A stretch of DNA of 64,000 bases from Argyresthia goedartella. Its lineage: Eukaryota > Arthropoda > Insecta > Lepidoptera > Argyresthiidae. The notes under the pieces are model-generated. The model did not search any database. It saw only the letters and a program-made list of their open reading frames with translations, and was not told the DNA's origin. Positions 33,301 to 43,921 of the stretch are shown here, in pieces. The stretch lies in NCBI GenBank assembly GCA_949825045.1, contig OX463810.1, forward strand, positions 39,504,201-39,568,200. The letters are read 5' to 3'. A program made the translations under genes and the position numbers. Numbering within the stretch: position 1 is the stretch's first letter; each line of letters begins with the position of its first letter.

Positions 33301-33418
33301 CGTCTATCACTTTGATCACGTCAAGCTCACATAATAGCGCGCGAATTCGAAACTTCCAAACGCTGTTTTTTTCACCATTGAAAGGTTTTATGTTACGTTT
33401 CATTTTTACACCATCCAT
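30335..33418 (-). pseudogene. Copia gag-pol polyprotein, broken, RT core deleted
   Basis: Segments in order: gag from MDGVKMKRNIKPFNGEKN (33418), a CCHC knuckle CHHCGREGHVKNDC (about 33010), and protease at LLASGASEHIT, where the expected catalytic Asp is Ala. Then come the GAG-pre-integrase WHQSLGN, integrase HSDVCGPI and YCDNGG, and the PQLNGVSERMVR segment with Glu. After a Ser/Asp-rich linker the RT fingers and palm, including YVDD, are absent. Sequence resumes in the RT C-terminal part (RPDLSTSINILSRY), then copia RNase H (SSTEAEYMAL, HIDIKYHF) and ends MRSQMGVE. Several stops and frame changes lie between the parts (33116, 32308, 31964, 31532, 31103, 30657). Not functional. Confidence 0.9.
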
Positions 33419-33497
33419 TTTTTATTACGGTATTTCAAACTTCCGAGTTTTTAATTTAGTCCCAATGTTTTCTTTGCGTATACTGGACCCAGTAACC

Positions 33498-33717
33498 TAT
33501 TGGTATTATTGGGCTATGATTCGGATAAATAGCAAACACCGTTTATAGTTTAATTGAGATTTTATTTTTATATATGTCACTTGAAAGCAATATCGACCAA
33601 CTCCTAGCACTGACAGTACGATAAAAAGAAACATAAAAAGATGGATTTACTTTTGCATATTTAAATCGATTAATAAGTAATCAATTGATTTTTGCAAATG
33701 AAATAATAAATTCAACA
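33498..33717 (-). repeat. Copia 5' LTR (220 bp)
   Basis: Same ends as the LTR at 29856-30075, with the CAAAG duplication at 33718. The near identity of the two suggests insertion was fairly recent relative to decay of the coding part. Confidence 0.93.
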
Positions 33718-33722
33718 CAAAG

Positions 33723-34856
33723 AATATATTTATGTTCATAATCAAGAAACTATATTCAAACAAACTAACTATCTACTTATTGGCTGAAACTCATCGACAT
33801 TTCATATTCTCAAATAACAAACCTATAACTTCCATAACGACAAAACTTTTCTATTCAAGTGATGAATAAGCCTTTCAGCATAATACCAGTCTCCTAATAA
33901 TCTCACAAACAAGCTTATTATATGATGTCACAAAAACCGACCTCTAACTTGATATATGGATGGCCCGGCCGTAAATTATAGTAGGGATAACTAAAAACAT
34001 TATTGCACTGTGTAAGGGTCACAACGCTGTTATTTGAAAGACGAAAAGCCTTTTATGGGTTCTGGGTAAATCTAGGACGACATAGCCTAAGGGATTTTTG
34101 TAAAATATGTAAAGAAGACAAATATTTTGCAGTGATTTGAACTGAGGTTCTGCCAAAAAATCATAGCGCGTGGATTTGGGTTAGGTTTGAAGCAAAGAAG
34201 TTGGATAAATGTTCGCATTATTCATCTAAATAAATATCTAGCGTCAACGATAAAGGAGTTTCGTGAGTGATGTCTCAGATGAAGGTAACTCATATGAGTG
34301 ATGCCAATCTATGTTACGGAGTATTCCATAAACCTCTACTGTAAACTATGAACTGTTTTTTTTTTCAAAACTAAGCAATTCCCCTGACGACGATTTAGTT
34401 TAAGTGATTATACGACTTGTCACATTATAAGTTTTTGGTATATTGAAATATGTCAGAATCGCGTTAACTATGGTAGCTTGGCACGACTAATAAACTAAGT
34501 TCGTTAAATAACGCGCGCAAACTTGTCCACTGCATGCACTGGAGATACGTATTATGTTGACGTTAATGGAAGAATGAAATTTCGTATGCTATTTGGATGT
34601 GGCTGCCTGCCGCTCATCGCATTGACTTGAAAATCCGCCAGCATACCTGAAATGTCCAACGTCCAGAAAGTGCCCCAATGCCCGCTGCCAAAAGTGTTTG
34701 AGGAGGCACGAACTATTTTCGATTGTAATTAATGAAAAGGAGCGAAATATGCATGGACCTAACTAACTATACCTACTGTAATTATTCAGGGAAACTATTT
34801 ATTTTCAGCACAGTGACTTACATTATACGTTAGCTATGAAGTTAATTTAGCGCAAG
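33723..34856. other. No gene seen; spacer
   Basis: AT-rich with frequent stops, no motif recognised. Confidence 0.5.
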
Positions 34857-34869
34857 TAGACGATCAAGA

Positions 34870-35150
34870 GAAGCGCTCCGTGGTCTAGTGGGTTTCTTAC
34901 TTGCTTCTCACGCTGCAGGTTCGCCTCCAGTACATTATCGGAACATTCCATGTTCCGGATGACATGTTAGGCTGCTCGCTGCTTAGTGCTCGCTACTATC
35001 GCTAATTGGTGGTAAAGGTAGTAGTCGTCAAACCCCCCCATCAACCCGCACTGAGCCAGCATAACGGAGTATGGCTCGATCTTACTCGTATCGGGGTTAA
35101 AACCTGTGCCCCTCGGTGGTGTCATGAATGGGCTACATTTATTATTATTA
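34870..35150 (+). mobile_element. SINE, 281 bp, with 13-bp target duplication
   Basis: TAGACGATCAAGA occurs at 34857-34869 and 35151-35163. The body starts AGCGCTCCGTGGTCTAGTGG (A-box-like) with a B-box-like GGTTCGCCTCC near 34919, and ends in (TTA)n. The body contains CTCGTATCGGGGTTAAAACC. This is a different family from the 13 and 24 kb SINEs. The perfect duplication suggests a recent LINE-driven insertion. Confidence 0.9.
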
Positions 35151-35163
35151 TAGACGATCAAGA

Positions 35164-36400
35164 AAGTATCGAACTACTAAGTGAATTGAACTTTCAATGA
35201 CTTTTATCAACATAAAGATCATGATTTTCTTGTTAAACCTGTCAATATTCGTGATCGGGCACTGAAGACATGTGATGATAGTTAAACCGTAGTTACTATA
35301 ATCTAACCTGTGGTAAAACTACCACATCAAGACACAAATAGGTATCTGACATCCACGTCAATACTTATATAAAGCTGTAGTCTGGGAATACCGTCACCTG
35401 AAGTTTGAAAGTTTCGCATAGCGATAATATGAGCCAACTTCGCCGGGAAATAATAATTTAATGAATACATTGAATATTTGAGCTCGAAACGAGGCGGTCG
35501 TGTATAACAATATGCGGAGAAATAGTTTTGGTAAACAATGTTGTAACATCAGCTGGCCACATAATATACAAAAGATGTTGAGTCAACTGTTGGCACTGGC
35601 ACGTCACATCATTGTCTGTTGCCGTATTGTTTTTTTTTTCATTTGTGTGACACACTCTGTTGAGAACTCTCGATCGATACCTATGCATCGTTGAAAATAT
35701 CACCTCGTGTACTTTACTTCTAGAGTCGGTAAGCACAGCGTTTGAAACCTAACAAATTAGTTGCAGAATGTGTGTTCATCCTACAAAAATAAAGGATGGG
35801 ATCCATCTACGGATACATAGAGGTTTGAAGCAAATCCAAGTATGGCCCCTGGTGCCTGCAGGTGGAGGATGGGCTCATAAAGAACGATTTATAGTAATTA
35901 GTGAGCGGCTTAAAAGCACGGAGGCCAATTCCAGGTTTGAGCGAAATATCTCGCTCGACCATTGAGATCGATCTCTGTTTCAAAACTCCTCACTCATATC
36001 CGCTCTGTAATAGATCTCTGTTGCAAACATTTCTCCGGACTCATCTTTCAACGGACTATATCTATAGTACATTACTGCAGTTTCCGAAGATATGTACCGT
36101 TTTAATCGATTCATTTTAATATTATCGATTATGATTTATATTCCATTTCTTAGTTAGTTACAATAGTGTTTGTTTGATAACACAAATAGAAGCAAATCCA
36201 ATAGAACATTATTTCAGCGTTTTGTGTGACTGTAAAACATAGTCTAGGTTAAATATTATCTGAAAATATGAATAGCGAAATAGCGTGAACAGAGTTTGAC
36301 TGACGAAATAGCTGATGTTTTACTGAGTCATCTTTTGCCGAATAGGTTAGGTTTATAGTTTATCACGGGCCGATTTTCCGCAACTCGATAACTTCAATTT
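35164..36400. other. No gene seen; spacer
   Basis: Short frames only (for example 35458-35736 minus), no motifs. A T-rich run is present near 35630. Confidence 0.5.
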
Positions 36401-36404
36401 GCGT

Positions 36405-36815
36405 CTATTTTTCGTGATGTGGGTTGGGGGCACTACTTCTGCCAACCCAGCTCCTGTAGGAAGCCTAGAAAACCCTTCATGTTGCAACGATCTCGGCGAC
36501 CCGAGGTGTTGCCCGGTAGATGGCTACGCCGGATCATTCTGGCAGGACATAGATGGCTGTCTCCTCGACCTCCACGCAGGCTCTGCGCAGTGGGCTGTCT
36601 GTAACGCCTAGAGTGTGTGAGTGTTTATTTAGCAAAGCCTGTCCAGTCATCGCTCCGGTTACCAAGCGGAGCTGTGACCTCTTTAGCTTCAGAAGCTTAC
36701 GTGATATTCCGGGTCTGATCATCAGGAGGGCCTGTCTGGCTTGGTTGTAGGTATCCAAGGTTGACAAATAAAGTTGGTGAGTTACCTTTGTGTGCTGTCG
36801 TAGGGTTTTTCTCAA
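36405..36815 (-). pseudogene. LINE C-terminal relic (RNase-H/zinc tail region)
   Basis: The minus-strand frame includes SQLRLVTGAMTGQALLNKH and LGVTDSPLRRACVEVEETA, matching the TGH...L...CR.C...EET signature after the RT of many LINEs. It is followed after a stop by AIYRATPRVAEIVAT and ASYRSWVG, the matching C-terminal block, with further stops. The Cys of the usual CxxC has decayed. The RT is absent. Clade uncertain. Confidence 0.7.
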
Positions 36816-37661
36816 CCGGCAGAATGGCAGTGGTATTATGGGTTCTGGAACCCAACCTTACCTAAGTATCGGCTCCGTCGTTGCCGCGCGAGCCACTGTG
36901 TCCCTCTATCCACTGCAGGATAACAGTACTGAAGTTATTGACATTATATTCATAACTATTTCCCCAAAACTATACTGAATCTCAGCTTTGACTCCACCAA
37001 GGCATAATATACTGCTTTTAAATTGTAAATTTTTAGCTCATCTCGTATGCTTTGTAACGCTTAACAAGCTGAGCTCAGAGTACTTTCAATGGCTTTCAGT
37101 TCAGCTTTCCATTTTAAGTTAGCATCTATTTGAACACTCGATAATTTTACTTTGTCACCCAACCCTCTCCAAGCATTTTAATGTCTTAAACCTTATCATT
37201 ATTTGCTGCTGTTTTTTTACTGTACTGGAGCGTGCGTCCGAAAGGCTGCTTGTCCTTTCAGACCCCCGGCAGAAGGATGCCATAGTGCACTCTACGAGAT
37301 AGGTTGCTCTGTTTCCGTACCGTGAGCTTTTCTCTCGTTGAAAGGGTTAAGCTACCAAGGCACAGGGTAAGACAGGTTAGTGTCCTCTGATCCTCGCACC
37401 AGAAGTTGAGAACACCATTGGCTTGAACTGGTTTTCCCCGGAATGTGGGGCCCGCCTGGTCCGAGGAGAGTTGCATGGCCTACTGTATCAACCGCCCTTG
37501 TAACAGCTCCTGCATTTCTTGGCCCTGCTGCGTTGACAGGTGGCCAGACTCCTTGGTCGCAACTGCTACCATGAGGTACCGACCTGACTGTATCAGCGAA
37601 ACTGGGTAGGAGGTTTCCGTGGCGCTCAACCTTTTGCTTCGTTGATGTTAGTCTTATTTTC
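36816..37661. other. Probable retroelement-derived untranslated sequence
   Basis: The block at 37228-37655 is GC-richer than its surroundings and begins CGTCCGAAAGGCTGCTTGTCC. It has short frames on the minus strand without recognisable domains. It abuts the repeat at 37662. I see no gene. Confidence 0.35.
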
Positions 37662-37878
37662 ACGTAATGTTAAGATAAGTTGACGACCGTCACAGATAAG
37701 GTATATTTATATTCATCACGCACTATGTCTCATGCACGTCATTGATAACATGTACCAACCTAGTATATAAGCTAGGATTCCCTATAACAAAGTAGTCTAG
37801 TCTAGTTTTTGCGCGCATCTCAAGCCTTTTACTTTACTCCCGAAGATTTCGCTCTCCTTATAATTGCCTCTGGCAAAC
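37662..37878 (+). repeat. Dispersed repeat, copy B (LTR-like or TIR-like)
   Basis: This shares ACGTAATGTTAAGATAAG, the AGTCTAGTATTTGCGCGC-like stretch and CGCTCTCCTTATAATTGCC with the minus-strand copy at 22733-22932. A ~40-bp central segment (CACGTCATTGATAAC region) is longer here. It ends near GGCAAAC, after which the two diverge. Confidence 0.6.
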
Positions 37879-38373
37879 CCTCCGAGGAGATACGGTGTCC
37901 TCGAACCGAAGCCATTTGGACAAGTTTGAAGCCCCTGGGTTTCTCCCTTTCCCTGTACTATTTTTCAATGCGTAAAACCGATTTCAGTAAAATATTTTAT
38001 ATTCGAAGTGAATCCGACCTTGCACGCTTTGTATCTGTATGACTACCTATTATACCTATACATATTTCCATAATGTTATTCATGTATCATGCCTGCTGTA
38101 GTTGCCGCCGAGTTTTATCTGCATTAAACAAATATGTACCAAGCACCTACCTATACATCTGTCACACTCTCATACTGAGCCGTCTAAAACGTTCACATCT
38201 GTCACTTAAACCATCACTTGTTTTGCCAAATTCCACCCATACCTACAATGTATTGCTTTTCATCTCGCCTTTCATTCAACACGCACATAAATCTTCTCAA
38301 CATGTATACTGCAAAATTCTAAATGAATTAAAAGAATTTCTTCGTATTTAACCATTTAACTGTTTATTAACAA
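37879..38373. other. No gene seen; spacer
   Basis: AT-rich, with short frames only. Confidence 0.5.
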
Positions 38374-38385
38374 AACGTTGGCGGA

Positions 38386-38880
38386 ATGAAGGGCAAATTA
38401 TACGATCTACGATTGAGTTTGATGAACAACAGCTGCGATGTGGTGGTTATTACAGAAACCTGGCTGAATGAACGAGTCTACGATGGCGAACTTTTAACCA
38501 GCGGTTATCAACTATTTCGACGTGATAGAGACTTCACCAAGACTACTAAGTTGGATGGCGGAGGAGTCATGGTGGCAGTGAGGAACTCGGTGCAGGTTTA
38601 CCGCAGACAGGACTGGGAATCCCCGAGCGTGGATGAGATCTACCTGGTATTCCCCGATAACCAACACTCTGGCCTAATTATGTGTGCTGCTTATATCCCC
38701 GATTCTTCTCCCTATAAAGTTTATGAATCACACTTAGTAAAGGCTCAGGACGTCTTCATTGAGATGCCTGGCTATAATTTTTGTTTATTGGGCGACTACA
38801 ACATCCTAGGTATCGATTGGCAATTCCAGGTCGGTATAAAAGGCTGTAACTTACCGGAAACATATACTTACTTACTGTAA
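38386..38880 (+). pseudogene. LINE endonuclease domain (APE type)
   Basis: VVITETWLNE holds the Glu of the active site, GGGVMVAVR the following strand, and LLGDYNILGIDW the Asp/Asn pair. The frame ends at 38878. The SDH-like end of the domain (VDRHHPPLEI) lies in another frame within the next segment, so a frameshift separates the endonuclease from its own C-terminus and the RT. It would nick target DNA in a functional element. Confidence 0.85.
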
Positions 38881-38896
38881 ACTTTTATCCAACACC

Positions 38897-41236
38897 ATGT
38901 CACTTCTAAATATGCTACAATTCAATAGCATCAGAAACATAAACAACCGGACTCTTGATTTAATCCTAAGCAATATAATTGACATTGATGTCGTTACCTC
39001 CACGCAACCTGTATTGAACGTTGATAGACATCATCCACCATTGGAAATATCATTATCTACCAATATGTCCGAAAAAATATTACCGAACGCAAACATCACT
39101 AAGCTTAACCTTTATAAAACAGACTACGTCACTGCTATCGAGAAACTGCAGAGCATTGATTGGGTTACAGAATTGACACACTTGAACGCAGAAGAATCTT
39201 TAGATTTATTCTATAAACATATATATTATATTATTGATATAACTGTCCCCCGTGTTAAAACTAAATCACGTAAATATCCCATTTGGTTCTCTAAGCATCT
39301 GATAAAATTATTTAATCTGAAAGACAAAGCGTGGCAGAAGTGGAAAGTTTATGGAGCGTTGGCGGACTACAATCGGTTTTCTAAGTTACGCGCCAAATGT
39401 AAACATGAGATGGACATTTGCAACAAAAAATATGTAAGTAATGTCGAGGAGTCTGTTAAGGTGGACATTAAAAACTTCTGGAAGTACACTACCGCTCTTA
39501 AAAAAACCAATACCGGCTACCCTTCAGTGATGAAGTCGGGAGACACTACTTCACACAAAATTGATGAAATAGTCGAACTTTTCTCTGAATATTTCTTGTC
39601 CGTGTTTGAGCCAAACTCAGGGGTGTCACCTAACTTGGTCGAACTTAATCTTATTGACAATCCCAATAGTCCCCTTCACCTGTCCAGCTTGACCCTATCT
39701 GAACCTGAAGTAACTTCAGTTCTTCGACAGTTGGACATCACCAAGGGTGCGGGTCCAGATAAAATTCCACCTATATTCCTGAAAAATTTGCATGAATATA
39801 TCTCTCCAGCACTTACTATTATATTTAACAAATCATTACAAGAGGGCGTTGTACCATCAGTCTGGAAGCTTGCCTATGTCACGCCTATCCATAAGTCAGG
39901 ACCAAAAAATGAGGTTTCAAACTATCGTCCCATTTTCCTTTTATCCACCCTAGCTAAAACATTCGAAAAATTGGTACATAACAGAGTATATACCCTTTTG
40001 GAACCATTCCTTGATCCAAAACAGCATGGCTTTGTCAAACTCCGCTCCACTCTCACGAATCTACTTATTTACTCCAACGATCTCTTTGAAGCCATGGATC
40101 AGAATGTCGCAATGGACTCCGTATACACCAACTTCAAGAAAGCATTTGACAAAGTCGATCACTTGCTGCTTCTTAAAAAACTGGCATACAATGGAATCAA
40201 GGGAGACTTACTGAGATGGTTTGCATCTTACTTAGAAGACAGGCACCAATCTATCGCCCTTAATGGCAAACTGTCAAATGCAGTTTTGATAACCTCAGGC
40301 GTTCCTCAAGGATCTATCATAGGCCCATTTCTTTTTGTCATTTTTATCAATGATATAGCACAGTGTTTCCAACACTGTAATTACCTACTGTACGCGGATG
40401 ACCTAAAGGTCTATAGGGAAATCCATTCCGACATGGACACCGTGTTGCTCCAACAGGACCTGGACAGACTTGACGCTTACTGTACCGTTAATAGTATATT
40501 CCTAGCATACGATAAGTGTCAATATATAAGATTCACAAAACAGGTGATAGAGCGTAATACGCGTGAATATCATATAGGCGGACATGCATTGCAAAGGGTC
40601 ACATGTATTCGGGACCTTGGCGTCTACTTTGATGCAAAGTTGACCTTCGATGCACACATCGCACACATAACTAAGAAAGCTTATCAGATGCTTGGATTCC
40701 TCATGCGTACAACTAAGAGTTTTAAGAAACCCAAGTCCTTCCTCACGATTTACGGCTCTCTCGTTCGTTCCCATCTTGAATACGCATCCCCTATCTGGAA
40801 ACCTTTCTATGCAACGTATGATGCACAAATTTAAATGGTACAGAAGAAGTTCCTCCGTAGTCTCAATTACCGTGTCAGGGCTCCAAAGAGGTCATATGAT
40901 ATCCTGCTTACAAACTACCGACAGACGTCCCTCCACGATCGTCGCACCCTCGCGGACGCCGTTGTTCTCAAGCGGATCTGCACCAGTTACTACAACTGCC
41001 CAGAGCTTGTCTCCCTTATAAGGTACCATGTCCCGCTCAGAGCTCCGCGGCACAAGCGGCTCTTCCACGTGAAAGCCGCTCGCGCCAATGCTGGTAAAAG
41101 GGCGCCAATAGGTCGACTCTGTGCATACCACGACAAAAACTTTGCAGAGGTCGACTTGTTTGATTCATCTGTCAATCGGTTTAAGCACTCCATACGCAAG
41201 CTGTTGTTCAAAAAACTCGAGGATAATAATCCTTGA
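38897..41236 (+). pseudogene. LINE reverse transcriptase and C-terminal region
   Basis: One long frame with a single TAA at 40832-40834, so it reads as 645 plus 133 residues. It shows KGAGPDKIPP, YRPIFLLSTLAKTFEK, motif A as YTNFKKAFDKVDH, GVPQGSIIGP and LLYADDLKVY. In motif A the position normally Asp (YTDF) is Asn, which would destroy metal binding. The final part (VQKKFLRSLNYR to FKHSIRKLL) is the standard C-terminal region. Apart from one stop and the Asp-to-Asn change the frame is well kept, so the copy is relatively young. Confidence 0.88.
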
Positions 41237-41558
41237 CTGTGGTGTGGTAATTTCATGCACGTTTGTGCAATAGATGTACCCTAATTGTAAACAATGCACA
41301 TTTTTCTCTCATATTTTGGTTTTTAATTTTAGTAAGAATGTATATTCTTAGCACCTAAGTACTTTAGTTGTTGCTCATTCGGAGCTAATTCTTCCCAAAT
41401 CATTTAAGCCATAAGTGGGATACCCTAAGGGATAAGTTAGATTTTAATTAACTGTATATTTATCCTCTGTTTGTTTTTGTAATGTAACTTGTCCTGTTTG
41501 TAACCCCTGAATAAATAAATAAATAAATAAATTTTTGGCTGCCTTCAAGGTTCCTAGT

Positions 41559-42460
41559 TTAGTACCTCGACTGTTGTTCTATGAGCAGCATGTGCTGTCT
41601 TATTTCATTGCAGTTCGCTCCTAACTTCGATTGTGTGTGACAAATGCACCCTGCGTCAGGATGTGTGGGTGTAGATGTTGAAGCCACCACCTCTTGCGCT
41701 GGCTTTTGGGCCACAGATTGCTCCGCATGCCCAGCAGCTGCACTGGTGGTAGTGGCCAATGTGCTTGTTGAGGCGGTACCACTGTGGGATAGCGCCGCGC
41801 CTGTCTGGGTTGTTGACACCGCAGGTTTCGACTCAGCTAGTTTCCCAGCTTTACCGCGACCTTTCGCAGACTTTCCCGGTTTTGTGTGTGGCGGTGCAGC
41901 TTCGCCCCCCTGTGGATATGTGCTTTTGGGTTACAGCGTCGACTTCGTTGCCCTGAACCCACTTGTGAAAGAGATTTACGCAACTTTCGCCGCGTCTACC
42001 CCCCGCTTGTCGGTGTTGATTTTAGAGAGCGGCTCTGTTTGACCAGACCCAGCTCTGTGTGTAAGTGGGTGTGGTTCAGCTTGCGCTAACCCAGCACCTT
42101 GTGTGGTCTCGACAGGTTTCCCCTTCGGTTCCTGTGTGTTGTCCATAGTCCGTTGTGTATATCTTCATCTTTTGAGTTTCCCACCCTCTACGTAGCCCGC
42201 ACCATTGGGGATGCCAAACATCGATACCAGGGCTACCCAGAAGTTAAAGGTGCAGCAGGAAGTACGGCTGGAGGTTATGATCCTGTCTCCTCAGGTGCTC
42301 CATCAGCATGGCGGAGACCCAGTGTCTTCCCAGGGGACACCCCAAATACTCGCCGGCGGCACTGTTTCCGTCTCTTCCGAACAGAACGCGTGTCCATTAC
42401 CTTGCAGTGGCTGCTTGCAAGGCTACCGTTTTGCATGAAATCTCCTTCATCCTCGCGCAC
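41559..42460 (-). pseudogene. Low-complexity basic/Ala-Ser-Thr-rich relic, perhaps LINE ORF1 or gag
   Basis: On the minus strand, pieces with GRGKAGKLAE, ALSHSGTASTSTLATTTSAA and a Cys/His scrap CICHTQSKLGANC are spread over several frames with stops between them. The composition (basic, proline- and Ala-rich with a small Cys/His group) fits retroelement nucleic-acid-binding proteins. No domain is definite. The sequence is GC-richer than the neighbouring spacer. Confidence 0.3.
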
Positions 42461-43109
42461 GGCGCTAAACTGCGCTTGGTTTTTTAGGTCCTCTTGGGTT
42501 ATCCACAGCTACCCACACTGGGAGGCGATCTTGCATGCAACCCTATAGATTAGGTTTGCATGTCAATTTGATTATGGCAGAGTTATTAATTTTATCTATC
42601 AGCTGAATTCGTTTTCCTACGATGAAAATAACTTTGTATGAAAGTTAATTTACCCTAAAAACTCTTTAAATGGTTAACATTTTGGTGTACAGGTGCTGCT
42701 ATAGATTTAGATTGTAAGTAGGTACTTTTTTTCTATCAGTATGCAAACCATCCTTATCTATACTGTAAACCAAGAACGTTACAATCGGTATTCTGAAAAT
42801 AAAACAGGTCAAGTGCGAGTAGGACGTCAAATATGATAAAAATCTTAATATTATAATTCGAATGAGAATTTATTGATCGTATAGAATTTATAATAAATAA
42901 CTAAGCACAAAACTCAATATCTTCAATTAAATATCTTTTCCGATAAGATCGGGAGAGTCCATAAACAAATAAAATAAAATGGCTAATAAAATGGCCATAC
43001 CAATAATTTCTTGGATGGGTACCACTTTTAATTCTTAAAAACCAGCAAGTTTCATTATTTAATAGCAATAGAAATACACACTCTGTGAAAAGCTCTCTCC
43101 TTTATTTCG
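42461..43109. other. No gene seen; AT-rich spacer
   Basis: No frame or motif of note. Confidence 0.5.
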
Positions 43110-43195
43110 GTTGAACCGGTAGAACCCGGTGACAGACGGACAGACGGACAGCGGAGGTTCCCGTTTGGCTTGGGAACGGAACCCTAAAAAATGAC
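43110..43195 (+). repeat. LINE 3'-end-like repeat (GACGGACAG...GGAACCCTAAAAA)
   Basis: GACAGACGGACAGACGGACAG followed by GGTTCCCGTTTGGC...GGGAACGGAACCCTAAAAAA resembles the common 3' terminus of RTE-like LINEs and their SINE derivatives. A shorter relative lies at 50148-50218. An internal inverted pair (GGTTCCCG/CGGAACC) could fold. Confidence 0.5.
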
Positions 43196-43384
43196 ATTTA
43201 TGCCAATTTACTCTCAGGGCTGATACTTTTAATTTAATTGCATTTACTACCGACAGCCACTCACTTATAATTGAATGTTCCTAAGTTGGTAGTGATTGCT
43301 GTTATCAGGTCAGACTCCTCAGTACTTGCTGGTAGGCGTGTGACAGATACAGAGCAAAAAAATTGTCAATGCGCGGTAGTAGGT

Positions 43385-43889
43385 TGTTCAGGCCTCTCGG
43401 CACCCGATGACCTCGCAGGGGCCCATAGCTACGAGGTGGCGTAGCGATCGGATGCCAAGAAGCAAGAACGTCGGCGATTCACCGAGCTAAAGTAAATAGA
43501 TTCTATCTGACCTGGTCTGTGCTTCGTTCCCGTCAAACTCCTGTCTCTCTGCAAGGCCTGGGTGCACCCTAGGCTCTTCTTGGTAGACAGGTTCTTCAGC
43601 CAACCAGGTATGGCTGGCAGGCCAGCTTCGACACGCACAGTGTTACGTAAATACGAACTTTATCTGGTTCGGAGAACCACAATACACTCAGCTATAAGAC
43701 AATCCTGAGGGGAGCCCGAATACAATTCCAGATGGCTTACGATTTAATTTCAATGCCCAAAATCAATACGCGTCACATTGCGGGGGCTTTTCGTCTGTCC
43801 GTTGTCAAAAACTGCTCGGTTGACAGCTCCGTCAAATTCAAAATGGCCGTTCCGAAACCATCGATCGAGTATCGATTCTGAATCGAACA
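43385..43889 (-). repeat. 3' LTR of BEL-2 (505 bp)
   Basis: Matches 47784-48288 with about two differences by eye (GAGGTGGCG against GAGGTAGCG; ACTGCTCGG against ACTTCTCGG). Confidence 0.95.
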
Positions 43890-43893
43890 ATCA

Positions 43894-43920
43894 CCCGCCC
43901 GGACAGGCACCCACCTGTCC
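43894..43920 (-). promoter_or_regulatory. Conserved hairpin plus purine-rich tract (BEL-2)
   Basis: On the minus strand GGACAGG, loop TGGGTG and CCTGTCC (43920-43901) follow the pol stop, then GGGCGGG leads into the 3' LTR. Stem and loop are identical to BEL-1. Confidence 0.65.
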
Positions 43921-43921
43921 C

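Larger units (their letters stand above)
29856..33717 (-). mobile_element. Copia LTR retrotransposon, internally deleted
   Basis: It has two 220-bp LTRs flanked by the 5-bp duplication CAAAG (29851-29855 and 33718-33722). On the minus strand, a tRNA-Met-like priming word GGTTACTGGGTCCAG follows the 5' LTR directly. A TTGAGCGGGCG purine-rich tract precedes the 3' LTR. The internal region keeps gag, protease, integrase and RNase H pieces in copia order, but the RT core is missing. The whole is ~3.9 kb, shorter than a typical ~5 kb copia element. Confidence 0.95.
38374..41532 (+). mobile_element. Nearly whole Jockey/CR1-like LINE
   Basis: It contains an APE-type endonuclease followed by a full RT and the C-terminal region, ~190 bp of 3' UTR and a (AAAT/TAAA)n tail at about 41508-41532. 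The 5' end begins at the first endonuclease strand (QNVGGMKGKL), with a TAA directly before it, so the copy is probably 5'-truncated near 38374 and lacks ORF1. No target duplication was identified with confidence. Confidence 0.85.

Noticed and set aside
41644..42548. Two plus-strand frames of 130-150 codons in a GC-richer region
   Set aside because: No recognisable domain; the better signal is on the minus strand and is itself broken.
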